A program made the translations under genes and the position numbers. Below are positions 23,900 through 32,710 of a stretch of DNA of 64,000 nucleotides, in pieces. Position 1 is the first letter of the stretch. The number at the start of each line of letters is the position of its first letter. Origin of the DNA: DASTFY01 sp963769115 (GTDB lineage: Bacteria > Actinomycetota > Acidimicrobiia > Acidimicrobiales > Ilumatobacteraceae); the NCBI GenBank assembly GCA_963769115.1, contig CAVYKN010000011.1, forward strand, positions 124,001 through 188,000, in the 5' to 3' direction. Below the pieces are notes generated by a model. That model searched no databases and was not told where the DNA came from. It saw nothing but the letters and a program-made list of their open reading frames with translations.

Positions 23900-25528
23900 G
23901 TGCAGTCCGACGGTTGGAACTTCGCCGACGTGTGGGAGTGGGTGGCGGACCACTTCGGCGAGGCGACGGCCCAGCTCCACGCCGGCCAACGGACGACCTG
24001 GGCCGAGATGGACCGGCGGGCCGACGGGATCGCGGCGACGCTGCTCGCCGCCGGCGCGCAGCATCAGGACAAGGTGGCCCACTACCTCTACAACGCACCC
24101 GCCTACCTCGAGTCGATGTTCGGCCTCTACAAGGCGGGCCTCGTGCCGGTCAACACCAACTACCGCTACGGCGACGAGGAGCTGGTGTACCTCTGGACCA
24201 ACGCCGACGCCGTGGCCGTCATCTTCCACGCGTCGCTGACGGAACGGGTGGAGCGGGTGCGCGACCGCGTGCCGGATGTCCGAACATGGCTGCATGTGGC
24301 CGACGCCAGCGGCGTCCCCTGCCCTGACTGGGCGATCGACTACGAGAAGGCGGCGAGCTCGGCCACCACGCGCACCTTGGCGCCGTGGGGCCGCAGCGGC
24401 GACGACCTCTACATCCTCTACACCGGCGGGACGACCGGCATGCCCAAGGGCGTGATGTGGCGCCAGGACGACGTCATCGCCAGCCTCGACGCCACGTCGC
24501 GCCACCCTCTTCCCGCCGAGCCGTCGGACGCGGCGCTGGCCGAGCGGTTCACGCGCCCGGGACCGCTGAACCTCCCGGCGGCGCCGCTCATGCACGGCAC
24601 CGGCGCGTTCAACGCCATGTGGAACCTGACGATCGCCGGGTCGGTCGTCACGCTCGAGGCCCGCACGTTCGACGTGGTCGAGCTGCTCGACACCTGTCAG
24701 CGCGACCAGGTGAAGTCCATGTCGATCGTGGGCGACGCGTTCGCCCGCCCGATCCTCCGGGCTCTCGATGCCGAGCCGGACCGCTGGGACATCTCGGCCC
24801 TGCGCGTCATCGTGTCGTCCGGCGTCATGTGGAGTGCCGAGAACAAGGCCGGGCTCCTCCGCCACAACCCCCGGCTCATCATGATCGATTCGCTCGGCTC
24901 GTCCGAGGCCATCGGCATGGCCAACGCGACCACGACCGCCGACGGCACCGCCCCGACGGCGCGGTTCCGCCTCGGGCCCAACACCCGTGTGCTGACGGAG
25001 GACGGCCGGGACGTCGTGCCCGGGTCCCGTGAGCGGGGACGGGTGGCGCTCCGGGGCCGCACGCCGGTGGGCTACTACAAGGACCCGGAGAAGTCGGCGG
25101 CCACCTTCACCGTCGTGGATGGCGTGCGCTACTCGATACCCGGTGACTGGGCCGAGGTGGCCGAGGACGGCGCCGTCGTCCTGCTCGGCCGGGGCAGCCA
25201 GGTGATCAACACCGGAGGCGAAAAGGTGCATCCGGAAGAGGTCGAGGAGGTGCTCAAGCAGCACCCGGCGATCGCCGACGCCGCGGTGGTCGGCGTGCCC
25301 GACGAGCGCTTCGGGGAGGCGATCGCGGCCCTCGTCGAAGTCCTGCCCGGCCAGCAGGTCGACGCCGCCGAGGTCATCGCCCACGTCAAGACGCATCTGG
25401 CCTCCTACAAGGCGCCCAAGCGGGTGCTGCAGGTGGCCAGCGTCGGCAGGGCGGCCAACGGCAAGCTGGACTACCGCAGCCTGAAGGCCCAGGCCGAAGC
25501 AGACGCAGGATCCACCGCCGGGGGGTGA
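23900..25528 (+). CDS. Acyl-CoA synthetase (ANL superfamily, FadD-like)
   Basis: 542 residues. Activates a carboxylic acid to its CoA thioester through an adenylate. Core motifs in order: A3 LYILYTGGTTGMPKGVMWRQ (~175), A5 SLGSSEAIGMANA, A8 with SIPGDWAEVAEDGAVVLLGRGSQVINTGGEKVHPEEVE, and A10 lysine in RAANGKLDYRSLK. Belongs to the actinobacterial FadD3-like branch that often serves sterol or aromatic acid degradation; substrate not determined. Its divergent partner genes are a dehydrogenase and a hydratase, which suggests one beta-oxidation route. Confidence 0.92.
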   Translation: MQSDGWNFADVWEWVADHFGEATAQLHAGQRTTWAEMDRRADGIAATLLAAGAQHQDKVAHYLYNAPAYLESMFGLYKAGLVPVNTNYRYGDEELVYLWTNADAVAVIFHASLTERVERVRDRVPDVRTWLHVADASGVPCPDWAIDYEKAASSATTRTLAPWGRSGDDLYILYTGGTTGMPKGVMWRQDDVIASLDATSRHPLPAEPSDAALAERFTRPGPLNLPAAPLMHGTGAFNAMWNLTIAGSVVTLEARTFDVVELLDTCQRDQVKSMSIVGDAFARPILRALDAEPDRWDISALRVIVSSGVMWSAENKAGLLRHNPRLIMIDSLGSSEAIGMANATTTADGTAPTARFRLGPNTRVLTEDGRDVVPGSRERGRVALRGRTPVGYYKDPEKSAATFTVVDGVRYSIPGDWAEVAEDGAVVLLGRGSQVINTGGEKVHPEEVEEVLKQHPAIADAAVVGVPDERFGEAIAALVEVLPGQQVDAAEVIAHVKTHLASYKAPKRVLQVASVGRAANGKLDYRSLKAQAEADAGSTAGG

Positions 25529-25639
25529 TGCCGGAACCGGCGCGCCGGCAGTAGCGTTCTCGCGGCAGCACCATTGCCGTCAGGTGGCAGCGTTCACCGC
25601 CGGCAGGCGGCATAGTTCAGATGCCTCAGGAGGCACACC

Positions 25640-26467
25640 GTGGCGAACCCCATCCTCACCGACCAGGCCTTCGAGAAGGCCGCGGCGGCAGCCAGCGGCG
25701 CCGACGCCGCGCTTCCGCCGCCCGCCCCCGGCACGCAGGCCGGGCCCATCAGCGACGGCCCGATCTCGCCGTACCGCTCCTACCGGCCGATGACGCTGGA
25801 CGGCACGATCGCCATCACCGGTCTCCTGTTCGTGCTCCTCGTCGCTTCGGCGATCTGGGGCTGGAACCTCGTCGACGTCAAGGACGGCGAGGTGACCGGC
25901 TTCCCGACCTGGAGCCTCATCGCGGTGCTCATCGGGTTCGGCTGCGTCCTGCTCTCGGCGTTCAAGCCGACCCGGGCCAAGTTCCTGGCCCCGATCTACG
26001 CCATCGCCGAAGGTGTGTTCGTGGGCGCGATCTCCGCCGCCTACAACGCGCAGTGGGACGGCATCGTGGTGCAGGCGGTCGGCGCCACCCTCGGCGTGTT
26101 CTTCGTCATGCTGTTCCTCTACCGGGCCCGCATCGTCAAGGTGACGGACAAGTTCCGCAGCGTCGTCATCGGCGCCACGCTCGGCCTCGCGGTCTTCTAC
26201 CTCCTCGCGCTCGTCCTCAGCCTGTTCGGCATGAACATCTCGTTCCTGTCCGCCAGCGACAACAGCTGGTTCGGCATCGGCTTCAGCGTCCTGGCCGCGG
26301 GGCTGGCGTCCCTGAACCTCCTGCTCGACTTCGACCTCATCGAGCGTGGCGTCCGCGACGCGGCGCCGAAGCACATGGAGTGGTTCGCCAGCCTCGGCCT
26401 GCTCGTGACGCTGGTCTGGCTGTACCTCGAGCTGCTGCGCCTGTTGGGCCGGCTGCGGGGCAACTGA
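25640..26467 (+). CDS. Bax inhibitor-1/YccA family membrane protein
   Basis: 275 residues with seven hydrophobic segments after a ~45-residue Ala/Pro-rich cytosolic N-terminus. Family markers: MTLDGTIAITGLLFVLLVASAIWGW, FKPTRAKFLAPIYAIAEGVFVGAISAAYN, and LDFDLIERGVRDAAPKHMEWFASLGLLVTLVWLYLELLRLL. GTG start with AGGAGG 7 nt upstream; a TAGCGT at about 25552 may be its -10. Function in bacteria is uncertain (a pH-sensitive ion leak has been shown for relatives). Confidence 0.93.
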   Translation: MANPILTDQAFEKAAAAASGADAALPPPAPGTQAGPISDGPISPYRSYRPMTLDGTIAITGLLFVLLVASAIWGWNLVDVKDGEVTGFPTWSLIAVLIGFGCVLLSAFKPTRAKFLAPIYAIAEGVFVGAISAAYNAQWDGIVVQAVGATLGVFFVMLFLYRARIVKVTDKFRSVVIGATLGLAVFYLLALVLSLFGMNISFLSASDNSWFGIGFSVLAAGLASLNLLLDFDLIERGVRDAAPKHMEWFASLGLLVTLVWLYLELLRLLGRLRGN

Positions 26468-26521
26468 TCGGCCGCCCGCTCGCCGGGGCCGGCCGGCGGT
26501 GGCAGTAGCCTTTTCAAGGTC

Positions 26522-27728
26522 ATGCGCCGTCGCCCCTCCTCCCGTGCCGCTCGCCTCGGCGACCGTTCGTGGCTGGCGGGCGCCGCGGCGCTGGCGCTGA
26601 TCGGCGGCGGCGTCGCCAGCCAGAACGATGGGCCTCCTGACCAGGGACGGAACGCCGGCAAGGGGGCCGGAGCCGACGCGCAGGTGGTGTGCGAGCCCAC
26701 TGACTCGTCCTCGACGACGAGTTCCACCACCACCACGACGACGACCACGACGACGGCTCCGGACACGACCGTGGCCGATCCGTGTGCTCCCGACGGCAGC
26801 ACGACGACGACGCCCGAGGTCGACGGCACCGCCTCCACGACCACGCCGGGTGGTCCAGGGACCACCGCGGATCCCTCCGGAGCCACCACGACGGTGACCT
26901 CGGTGGTGGCCGAGACGACGACCGTTGACTCGACGAGCCACGACGAGCACGACGAGCACGACGGTCCCCGCTCCTCCCAAGACCGAGACCGACATCGCCG
27001 CGCCCGAGCTCCCGCCGGTGCCGCCCGAGGACTGGCCGATCCGCCTCCTCAGCTTCCCGGTCGCCGGGCCCGTCACGTACTACGACGACTGGGGCGCGTG
27101 CCGCGGCGGTGACGGCTGCCCGCGCCGCCACATCGGCAACGACATCATCGGCCGGCGCCTGCAGCCGCTGGTGGCCGCGGCCGACGGCGTCGTCTCCCAC
27201 CTCGTGCAGGACCATCCGACCGCCGGCTGGGGCCTCGTCATCGAGGACGCCGAGGGCTGGGACTACCGCTACTACCACGTCAACAACGACGCTCCCGGCA
27301 CCGACGACGGGTCCGATCCGCCCGAGTGGCGACTGGCCCCCGGGATCGTCGAGGGCGCCACGGTGACGGCCGGCCAGGTCGTCGCCTACATGGGCGACAG
27401 TGGCAACAGCGAGCTGTCGGTCCCCCACCTCCACTTCGAGCTCCACCAGCCCGACGGCAGCCCGGTCGATCCGTACCGCAGCCTCCGCTTCAGCGAGTGG
27501 ACGGCCCGTTGCTCGGTCGCCGCCCCCGGTGTGCAGACGACCCAGGCGCTCATGCCGCCGGTCAACACCGCACTGGCCGACGCCGCCGTCGCCACCTCGA
27601 CCGGGCGGGGCCAGTTCCTCCTCAGCCTCGACGGCACGGTCCTCGCGCTCGGCGACGCCGACTCCGTCGGCTGGAGCCGTCACATCACCGACGATCCGGC
27701 CTGCCCCCCGCCCGAACCCGCCGCCTGA
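26522..27728 (+). CDS. M23 (LytM-fold) peptidase with Thr-rich linker (one frameshift)
   Basis: About 401 residues. N-terminal hydrophobic anchor (SWLAGAAALALIGGGVAS), a Thr/Ser-rich linker (~60-140), then an M23 domain with zinc ligands HIGND and PHLHFEL; cuts peptidoglycan cross-links outside the membrane. One extra base near 26935 shifts the linker from VDSTSHDEHDEHD to the frame reading ATTSTTSTTVPAPPKTETD, after which the domain is intact. A TAGCCT hexamer lies 10 nt before the ATG, slightly farther than in the clear leaderless cases. Confidence 0.85.
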
Positions 27729-27729
27729 G

Positions 27730-28848
27730 GTGGACGTCGAGGAGCTGCGCCTCGAGGCGCGCGCCTGGCTGGCCGCCAACGCCCATGACGCACCCCGCGA
27801 CTACGGCGCCATCTGCCCGCCCGAGCTGATCGACGCCGGGAGGGCGTGGCAACGGCGCCTGGCCGAGGCCGGCTGGGCCGGTCTGCACTGGCCGGTGGAG
27901 GACGGCGGCCGCGGGCTGACGGTCGAGCACACCGCGGCCTGGATCGAGGAGTGCGCCACCGCCGGCGTGCCCGCGGTCCTCAACATGGTCGGTCTTGTCC
28001 TGGCCGGCGGCAGCATCCTGCGCTTCGGCACGCCGGAACAGCGCCAGCGGCACCTGCGCCCCACCCTGTGGGGCGAACAGGTGTGGTGCCAGCTGTTCTC
28101 CGAGCCCGGTGCCGGCAGCGACCTGGCCTCGCTCTCCACCCGCGCCGAACAGGACGGAGACCGTTTCATCGTCAACGGTCAGAAGGTGTGGTGCTCCGGC
28201 GGGCGGGTCAGCGACTGGGGCATCCTCATGGCCCGGACCGATCCCGACGCGCCGCGGCACCAGGGCATCTCGTTCTTCCTCCTGGACATGCGCACCCCCG
28301 GCGTCGAGGTCCGGCCGCTCCGCCAGATGACGGGCGAGGCCGAGTTCGACGAGGTCTTCCTCACCGACGTCGCTGTCCCGGCGACGGATCTGGTCGGCCC
28401 GCTCCACGGCGGGTGGGGCGTCGGCATGGCGGTGCTGACGAACGAGCGGGGACACATCGGCGCCTCGGTCATCTCGCTCGAACGGCGACTGGCCGGGATG
28501 GCCGGGGAGCTCGCTGCCATCGAGGGCGGCCACGGATCAGTCGAGCGCGACCGGATGACCGCGCTGCTGGCGCGCGGGCGCGCCGCGATCGCGCTCGGCC
28601 GCCGGCAGGGTCCCGAGGCGTCCGTCGCCGGCTCCCTGATGAAGCTGGCGATCACCGACCTGTTCTACGACGTCGCCATGCAGCGGGCCGACCTCGCTGG
28701 CGCGGACAGCCTGCTCGACGGTCCCGAGGCCGATGGCGTGCTGTCCGCTCCCGCCGGCCGCATCGCCGGCGGCACCAGCCAGATCCAGCGCACGATCATC
28801 GGCGAGCGACTGCTGGGCCTGCCCCGCGAGCCTCCACCGGCGCGCTGA
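27730..28848 (+). CDS. Acyl-CoA dehydrogenase
   Basis: 372 residues. Seen: VWCQLFSEPGAGSDLASLSTRAEQDGDRFIVNGQKVWCSGG (FAD/substrate loop), LRQMTGEAEFDEVFLTDVAVP, and the C-terminal AGGTSQIQRTIIGERLLGLP. Its GTG start is 1 nt after the M23 stop, so it is translated from the same message although the functions look unrelated. Full length, no shift. Confidence 0.92.
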   Translation: MDVEELRLEARAWLAANAHDAPRDYGAICPPELIDAGRAWQRRLAEAGWAGLHWPVEDGGRGLTVEHTAAWIEECATAGVPAVLNMVGLVLAGGSILRFGTPEQRQRHLRPTLWGEQVWCQLFSEPGAGSDLASLSTRAEQDGDRFIVNGQKVWCSGGRVSDWGILMARTDPDAPRHQGISFFLLDMRTPGVEVRPLRQMTGEAEFDEVFLTDVAVPATDLVGPLHGGWGVGMAVLTNERGHIGASVISLERRLAGMAGELAAIEGGHGSVERDRMTALLARGRAAIALGRRQGPEASVAGSLMKLAITDLFYDVAMQRADLAGADSLLDGPEADGVLSAPAGRIAGGTSQIQRTIIGERLLGLPREPPPAR

Positions 28849-28857
28849 CCCCGTCGG

Positions 28858-28863
28858 TACGAT
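28858..28863 (+). promoter_or_regulatory. Leaderless -10 (TACGAT) of the LapA-like gene
   Basis: TACGAT, 7-nt spacer to the ATG at 28871; picks this ATG over the longer upstream frame. Confidence 0.7.
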
Positions 28864-28870
28864 CCCGCGC

Positions 28871-29149
28871 ATGGCTCACGACTTCGGGGACGGTGACGGC
28901 AATCGCGGCGATGGCGGGATGGCCGAGCACCGCCACCGGTTCCCGACCCGCCTCGTGGCCCTGGTCGTCATCGCCATCGTGTGCGCGCTCTTCATCTCGC
29001 AGAACCGCGAGCGTGTCAACGTCGACTTCATCATCTTCGACCGCGACGCCCGCACGTGGGTGGTCATCATCGTGTCGATGGCGCTCGGCGCTCTCCTGGC
29101 CGAGTTCATCCGCCTGGCGCTCAAGCGGCGTCGCCAGTCCACCGAGTAG
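28871..29149 (+). CDS. LapA/DUF1049-domain small membrane protein
   Basis: 92 residues. Two membrane helices (LVALVVIAIVCALFISQN and WVVIIVSMALGALLAEFIRLALK) separated by the short RERVNVDFIIFDRDAR hairpin characteristic of LapA/YciS proteins. His/Gly-rich cytosolic N-terminus. Relatives aid lipopolysaccharide assembly in Gram-negatives; the role in actinobacteria is not known. Confidence 0.88.
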   Translation: MAHDFGDGDGNRGDGGMAEHRHRFPTRLVALVVIAIVCALFISQNRERVNVDFIIFDRDARTWVVIIVSMALGALLAEFIRLALKRRRQSTE

Positions 29150-29178
29150 TCAGTCCGCCGAGTAGGCCGTTCCCGGAG

Positions 29179-29568
29179 TCACCCCATCTTGCGGGCCACG
29201 GGACTGCCGTGGTGGGCGACGATCACCCAGCGGTCGTCCCGGTGCTCGAAGACGTTCAGCGCGGCGACCGTGCCACCGAAGCCGTCGTCGGCGAGCAGGT
29301 TCTCCGTGCAGGCCACCCATGCCACCGAGCCGCAGACCCTGACGAGCTCGTCGGCCACGATGAACTGCAGGCGCTCGCCGTTGGAGAGCAGCGCCGCCCA
29401 CGACGCGCCGACCTTCCCCCACCCGTGCAGCGTCGGCCAGCCCGGATGGGTGCAGGCGACATCGTCGCCGTGGTCCCACAGGTCGGCCATGGCGTCGAGA
29501 TCGCGCTCTTCGAACGCCGAGTAGAAGGCGAGGTTGGCGGCCAACACGTCCCCGGTCTGCTCAACCAC
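29179..29568 (-). CDS. NTF2-like (SnoaL_3/DUF4440) protein
   Basis: 129-residue cone-shaped alpha+beta fold. Seen: ANLAFYSAFEERDLDAMADLWDHGDDVACTHPGWPTLHGWGKV and FVEHRDDRWVIVAHHGSPVA-type ending (NVFEHRDDRWVIVAHHG). GTG start chosen by the TAGCCT hexamer. These proteins bind or isomerise small hydrophobic ligands; no specific role can be given. Confidence 0.85.
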   Translation of the reverse strand: MVEQTGDVLAANLAFYSAFEERDLDAMADLWDHGDDVACTHPGWPTLHGWGKVGASWAALLSNGERLQFIVADELVRVCGSVAWVACTENLLADDGFGGTVAALNVFEHRDDRWVIVAHHGSPVARKMG

Positions 29569-29576
29569 GGAGATCC

Positions 29577-29582
29577 AGGCTA
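29577..29582 (-). promoter_or_regulatory. Leaderless -10 (TAGCCT) of the NTF2-like gene
   Basis: Minus-strand TAGCCT, 8-nt spacer to the GTG at 29568. Confidence 0.55.
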
Positions 29583-29629
29583 GGGCGCCGATCTGGCGCG
29601 TCCACCGTGCCGCCGACGATCATCGGGCG

Positions 29630-30489
29630 ATGGACCCCGGCATCCTCCGCGTGACCTCGGCCGACGGCGTCGGCCTCGTCGTCCACGACCTGGGGGGCGA
29701 GGGCCGGCCGCTGCTGCTCTCCCACGCCACGGGGTTCCACGGTTGTGTCCTCGCTCCCCTCGCCGGCGAGCTGGCCGCCGAGTTCCACTCCTGGTCGCTG
29801 GACTACCGGGGCCACGGCGACTCCGACGATCCGCCGACGGACATCGGCGACTGGAGCCGCTTCGGTGACGACGCCGTCGCCGTCGCCGAGGCCCTCGACC
29901 TCGAGGGAGCCCTGGGGTTCGGGCACTCGATGGGCGGCGCGGCGCTGCTCATGGCCGAGCTGGCGCGGCCGGGCACGTTCGCCGGCCTGGTCCTGTTCGA
30001 GCCGATCGCCTTCCCCCGCGATCCGGATCGGGCGGCGGACGGCCCGGCGCCGATGGTCGAAGTGGCACGGCGCCGGCGCACGGTGTTCGCCGACCGGAAC
30101 GAGGCCTTCGACAACTACGCCGGCAAGCCCCCGCTGGACCTCCTCACACCGGCGGCGCTGCAGGCCTACGTCGACCATGGCTTCGTCGACCGCCCGGACG
30201 GCACCGTCGAGCTGAAGTGCGACCCGAGCACGAGGCGCGCATCTTCGAGGGCGGCGCCGAGCAGGACCTGTTCGACCGCCTCGGTGGCGTGGGGTGTCCG
30301 GTCCTGGTGCTGACGGGCAGCTTCGAGGGCAACCCGCCTGGTGAGCTCGGCCCGGTCGTGGCCGGCGCGCTCCCCCACGGGCAGGTCGTCACCCTGTCGC
30401 AGCTCTCGCACTTCGGCCCCATGGAGGACCCGGCCGCCGTGGCCGCCGAGATCCGGGCCTTCGCCGGATCGCTCCGCACCGTGTCGTGA
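29630..30489 (+). CDS. Alpha/beta hydrolase (one frameshift)
   Basis: About 286 residues. Nucleophile elbow GFGHSMGGAALLMAE, oxyanion region LLLSHATGFHG, and the catalytic His in LSQLSHFGPMEDP. One base is missing near 30221: DGTVELKCDP loses coherence while the next frame continues RPEHEARIFEGGAEQDLFDRLGG with VLVLTGSFEGN. Adding one base makes the length an exact codon multiple. Start is the ATG at 29630; a GACGAT lies 9 nt before it, too weak to call a promoter. Confidence 0.85.
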
Positions 30490-30493
30490 ATGA

Positions 30494-30515
30494 GGCGGGC
30501 CCGAGCGTGCCCGCC
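30494..30515 (+). terminator. Hairpin after the alpha/beta hydrolase
   Basis: GGCGGGC and GCCCGCC, perfect 7-bp stem with an 8-nt loop, starting 5 nt after the stop. No T-run follows. Confidence 0.5.
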
Positions 30516-30565
30516 TGGCAGTGGGCCCGTGGCGCCGGTCCCCCATCGCTGTAGCACCCCGGGCG

Positions 30566-30571
30566 TACCAT
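30566..30571 (+). promoter_or_regulatory. Leaderless -10 (TACCAT)
   Basis: TACCAT, 7-nt spacer to the ATG at 30579, driving the nuclease-PAP2 pair. Confidence 0.75.
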
Positions 30572-30578
30572 CGCCCCC

Positions 30579-31475
30579 ATGACCTACCCGGTGCCGACCA
30601 GCCTCTCGCCGTCCCGGGTCGAGTCGTTCACGAACTGCCCCCTGGCGTTCCGCTTCTCCAGCATCGAGAAGCTGCCGGAGCCGCCCAGCCCCCACGCGGT
30701 GAAGGGCACGCTCGTCCACCGCGCCTTGGAGATCCTCCTCGGCCTCCCGCCGGACCAGCGCACCGCCGCCACGGCCCACGCCTGCGTCGAGCAGGCGGCG
30801 GTGGAGCTCAGAGAGCACGAGGACCCGGCCGAGCGGGAGCTCGCCATGCTCGAGCTGTCGGAGGATGAGTTGGCGGTCTTCGTCGCCGACGCCCACACCC
30901 TCATGGACGCGTACCTCACCCTGGAGGACCCGAAGGCCGTCGCCCCCATGGGCCTGGAGCTCCGCCTGGAGGCCCAGGTGGGCGGGTTGCTGATGCTGGG
31001 CATCATCGACCGCCTGGAGGAGGACGAGGACGGTCAGCTCGTCGTCACGGACTACAAGACCGGCCGCGCGCCGAGCATCCACTACGAGCAGCACCGGCTC
31101 GGTGGGGTGCACTTCTACGCCTTCCTGTGCGAGCAGGCGCTCGGCCGTCGCCCCGCCGTCATCCGCCTCATGTACCTGCGCGACGCCACCATCATCGAGG
31201 CCCGGCCCACCGAACGGTCGGCCCGGTTCCTCCCCAAGCGGACGGAGGCCGTGTGGCGGGCCATCAGCCGGGCCTGCGAGACGGGTGAGTTCAAGCCCCG
31301 GCCCAGCCGCCTGTGCCCGTCGTGCGCGTTCCAGGACTGGTGCCCGGCCTTCGGTGGCGATCCCGACCGCGCCGCCTTCGAAGCCCCCGTGCGCTACGGC
31401 CGGGGTCCGGTGCAGCTCCCGCTCGACGCCCCGCCCGCGCCAGCCGGCCCGGTCGATACCGCCCTGTCGGCGTGA
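30579..31475 (+). CDS. PD-(D/E)XK nuclease, RecB/Cas4-like, with Fe-S cysteines
   Basis: 298 residues. Nuclease core: GTLVHRALEILLG (His), GIIDRLEEDEDGQLVVTDYKTGRAP (Asp and the D-x-K of the active site), QHRLGGVHFYAFLCEQALG helix. Cysteines: one in SFTNCPLAF near the start and three in LCPSCAFQDWCPAF near residue 250, the 4Fe-4S arrangement of Cas4 and AddB-type nucleases. COG2887-like exonuclease. No cas genes or repeats are nearby, so general DNA repair is more likely than CRISPR adaptation. Confidence 0.9.
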   Translation: MTYPVPTSLSPSRVESFTNCPLAFRFSSIEKLPEPPSPHAVKGTLVHRALEILLGLPPDQRTAATAHACVEQAAVELREHEDPAERELAMLELSEDELAVFVADAHTLMDAYLTLEDPKAVAPMGLELRLEAQVGGLLMLGIIDRLEEDEDGQLVVTDYKTGRAPSIHYEQHRLGGVHFYAFLCEQALGRRPAVIRLMYLRDATIIEARPTERSARFLPKRTEAVWRAISRACETGEFKPRPSRLCPSCAFQDWCPAFGGDPDRAAFEAPVRYGRGPVQLPLDAPPAPAGPVDTALSA

Positions 31476-32012
31476 CCCCACCGGCGTCGGCCCCCGCCGT
31501 CAGGCGCTTCGACGACGCGTTCGACGACGGCCTCGAACGCGTTCCGCGGCCACCCCGCGGTGGACCACGTCTTCCGCGTCGCCACCACGCTCGGGGACTT
31601 CTCCGTCATCTGGCTCCTGGTGGGCGGGGGCTACGGCCTCACCTCGGCCCGCCGCGCCGATCGCGCCCTGCGCATGGCGATCCTGCTGGGGGCGGAGTCC
31701 CTCGTCGTCAACCAGGGTCTGAAGCGGCTCTTCCGGCGGACCCGCCCCACGGAGTCGGGCGACGAGCGCTACCCGGTGCGCCGTCCGAGCACCAGCAGCT
31801 TCCCGAGCGGTCATGCCAGCTCGGCCTTCTTCGCCGCCAGCCTGCTGAGCGAGCGGGACCGGGCGCTCGCCCCGCTCTGGTTCTCGCTGGCCGCGGTGGT
31901 GGCCACGTCCCGGGCCTACGTTCGCATCCACCACGGGTCGGATGTGGTGGCCGGCGCCGCGGTGGGGTTGTCCCTGGCGGCCGTGGCCAAACGGCTCTGG
32001 CCCGTGCGCTGA
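31472..32012 (+). CDS. PAP2-family membrane phosphatase (one frameshift)
   Basis: About 179 residues. Type 2 phosphatidic acid phosphatase motifs: KRLFRRTRP (KX6RP), SSFPSGHASSAF (PSGH), and SRAYVRIHHGSDVVAGA (SRX5HX3D), with hydrophobic helices between. GTG start overlaps the nuclease stop by 4 nt (GTGA). One extra base near 31542 breaks the N-terminal part: FDDAFDDGLERV then continues RGHPAVDHVFRVATTLGDF in the next frame. Dephosphorylates lipid phosphates at the membrane; exact substrate unknown. Confidence 0.85.
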
Positions 32013-32075
32013 GCCCCAGACCCACCGGCTGCCGGCCGACGGAATAGCCCCAGAGCCCCGGCGGTTGCACCTCTC

Positions 32076-32675
32076 GTGCCCCTGACCTTCGCCGTGACCT
32101 GGGACTACCGGTGTCCCTTCGCCCGCAACGCCCACGAGCACGTGCTCGACGCCCTGGCCGACGGCGCCGATTGGGACGTCACGTTCCTGCCCTTCTCCCT
32201 CGGGCAGGTCCACGTCGAGGAGGGACAGCCCGACGTCTGGGACAACCCGGACGCCGACAGCGGCCTCCTGGCGCTCCAGATGGGGGTGGCGGTGCGGGAC
32301 ACCATGCCCGACCGGTTCCTCGACGCCCACCGAGCCCTCTTCGACCACCGGCACGAGCACGGAGGTTCGCTGCGCGACGAGCAGGAGCTCGCCAACCGCC
32401 TGAAGTCGATCGGGCTCGACGTCGACGCCGTGCTGGCTGAGGTGGCGTCCGGTCGCCCCCTGGCCACCATCAAGGACGAGCACACCCGCTACGCCGCCAG
32501 TCACCACGTCTGGGGCGTGCCGACGTTCATCGTGGGCGACCAGGCCGCCTTCGTCCGGCTCATGAACCGGCCCCACGGCGACGCCGCCGTCGCCCGGTCG
32601 TCCATCGAGCGCGTGGTCGACGCCCTCCAGTGGTCGGACCTGAACGAGCTGAAGCACACCTCCATCCCCCGCTGA
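32076..32675 (+). CDS. DsbA-family thioredoxin-fold oxidoreductase (single-Cys active site)
   Basis: 199 residues. Opening strand and active site FAVTWDYRCPFARNAH: the second Cys of CxxC is Ala, as in FrnE-like or 2-hydroxychromene-carboxylate isomerase-like members. The cis-Pro loop HHVWGVPTFIVGDQAAFVRL is intact. No signal peptide, so it is cytosolic. GTG start; no clear promoter hexamer. Mycothiol- or glutathione-type conjugation chemistry is possible but unproven. Confidence 0.83.
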   Translation: MPLTFAVTWDYRCPFARNAHEHVLDALADGADWDVTFLPFSLGQVHVEEGQPDVWDNPDADSGLLALQMGVAVRDTMPDRFLDAHRALFDHRHEHGGSLRDEQELANRLKSIGLDVDAVLAEVASGRPLATIKDEHTRYAASHHVWGVPTFIVGDQAAFVRLMNRPHGDAAVARSSIERVVDALQWSDLNELKHTSIPR

Positions 32676-32698
32676 GGGAGGGCCGCCGCCCGGTGGCC

Positions 32699-32704
32699 TA
32701 GCGT
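32699..32704 (+). promoter_or_regulatory. Leaderless -10 (TAGCGT)
   Basis: TAGCGT, 6-nt spacer to the ATG at 32711. Confidence 0.7.
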
Positions 32705-32710
32705 GGGCCC

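Noticed and set aside
21192..24098. A 968-codon minus-strand frame joining acyl-CoA dehydrogenase to thiol peroxidase
   Set aside because: It passes through the hydratase gene in the wrong frame; an extra base near 22645 hides the dehydrogenase stop, and hydratase and peroxidase have their own starts.
26700..26960. Tandem repeat or CRISPR-like array
   Set aside because: The period is codon-level Thr coding (ACG/ACC) without spaced unique units.
30579..31475. CRISPR-associated Cas4
   Set aside because: No repeats, cas1, cas2 or effector genes were found in the window; RecB-like exonucleases of this length occur outside CRISPR.
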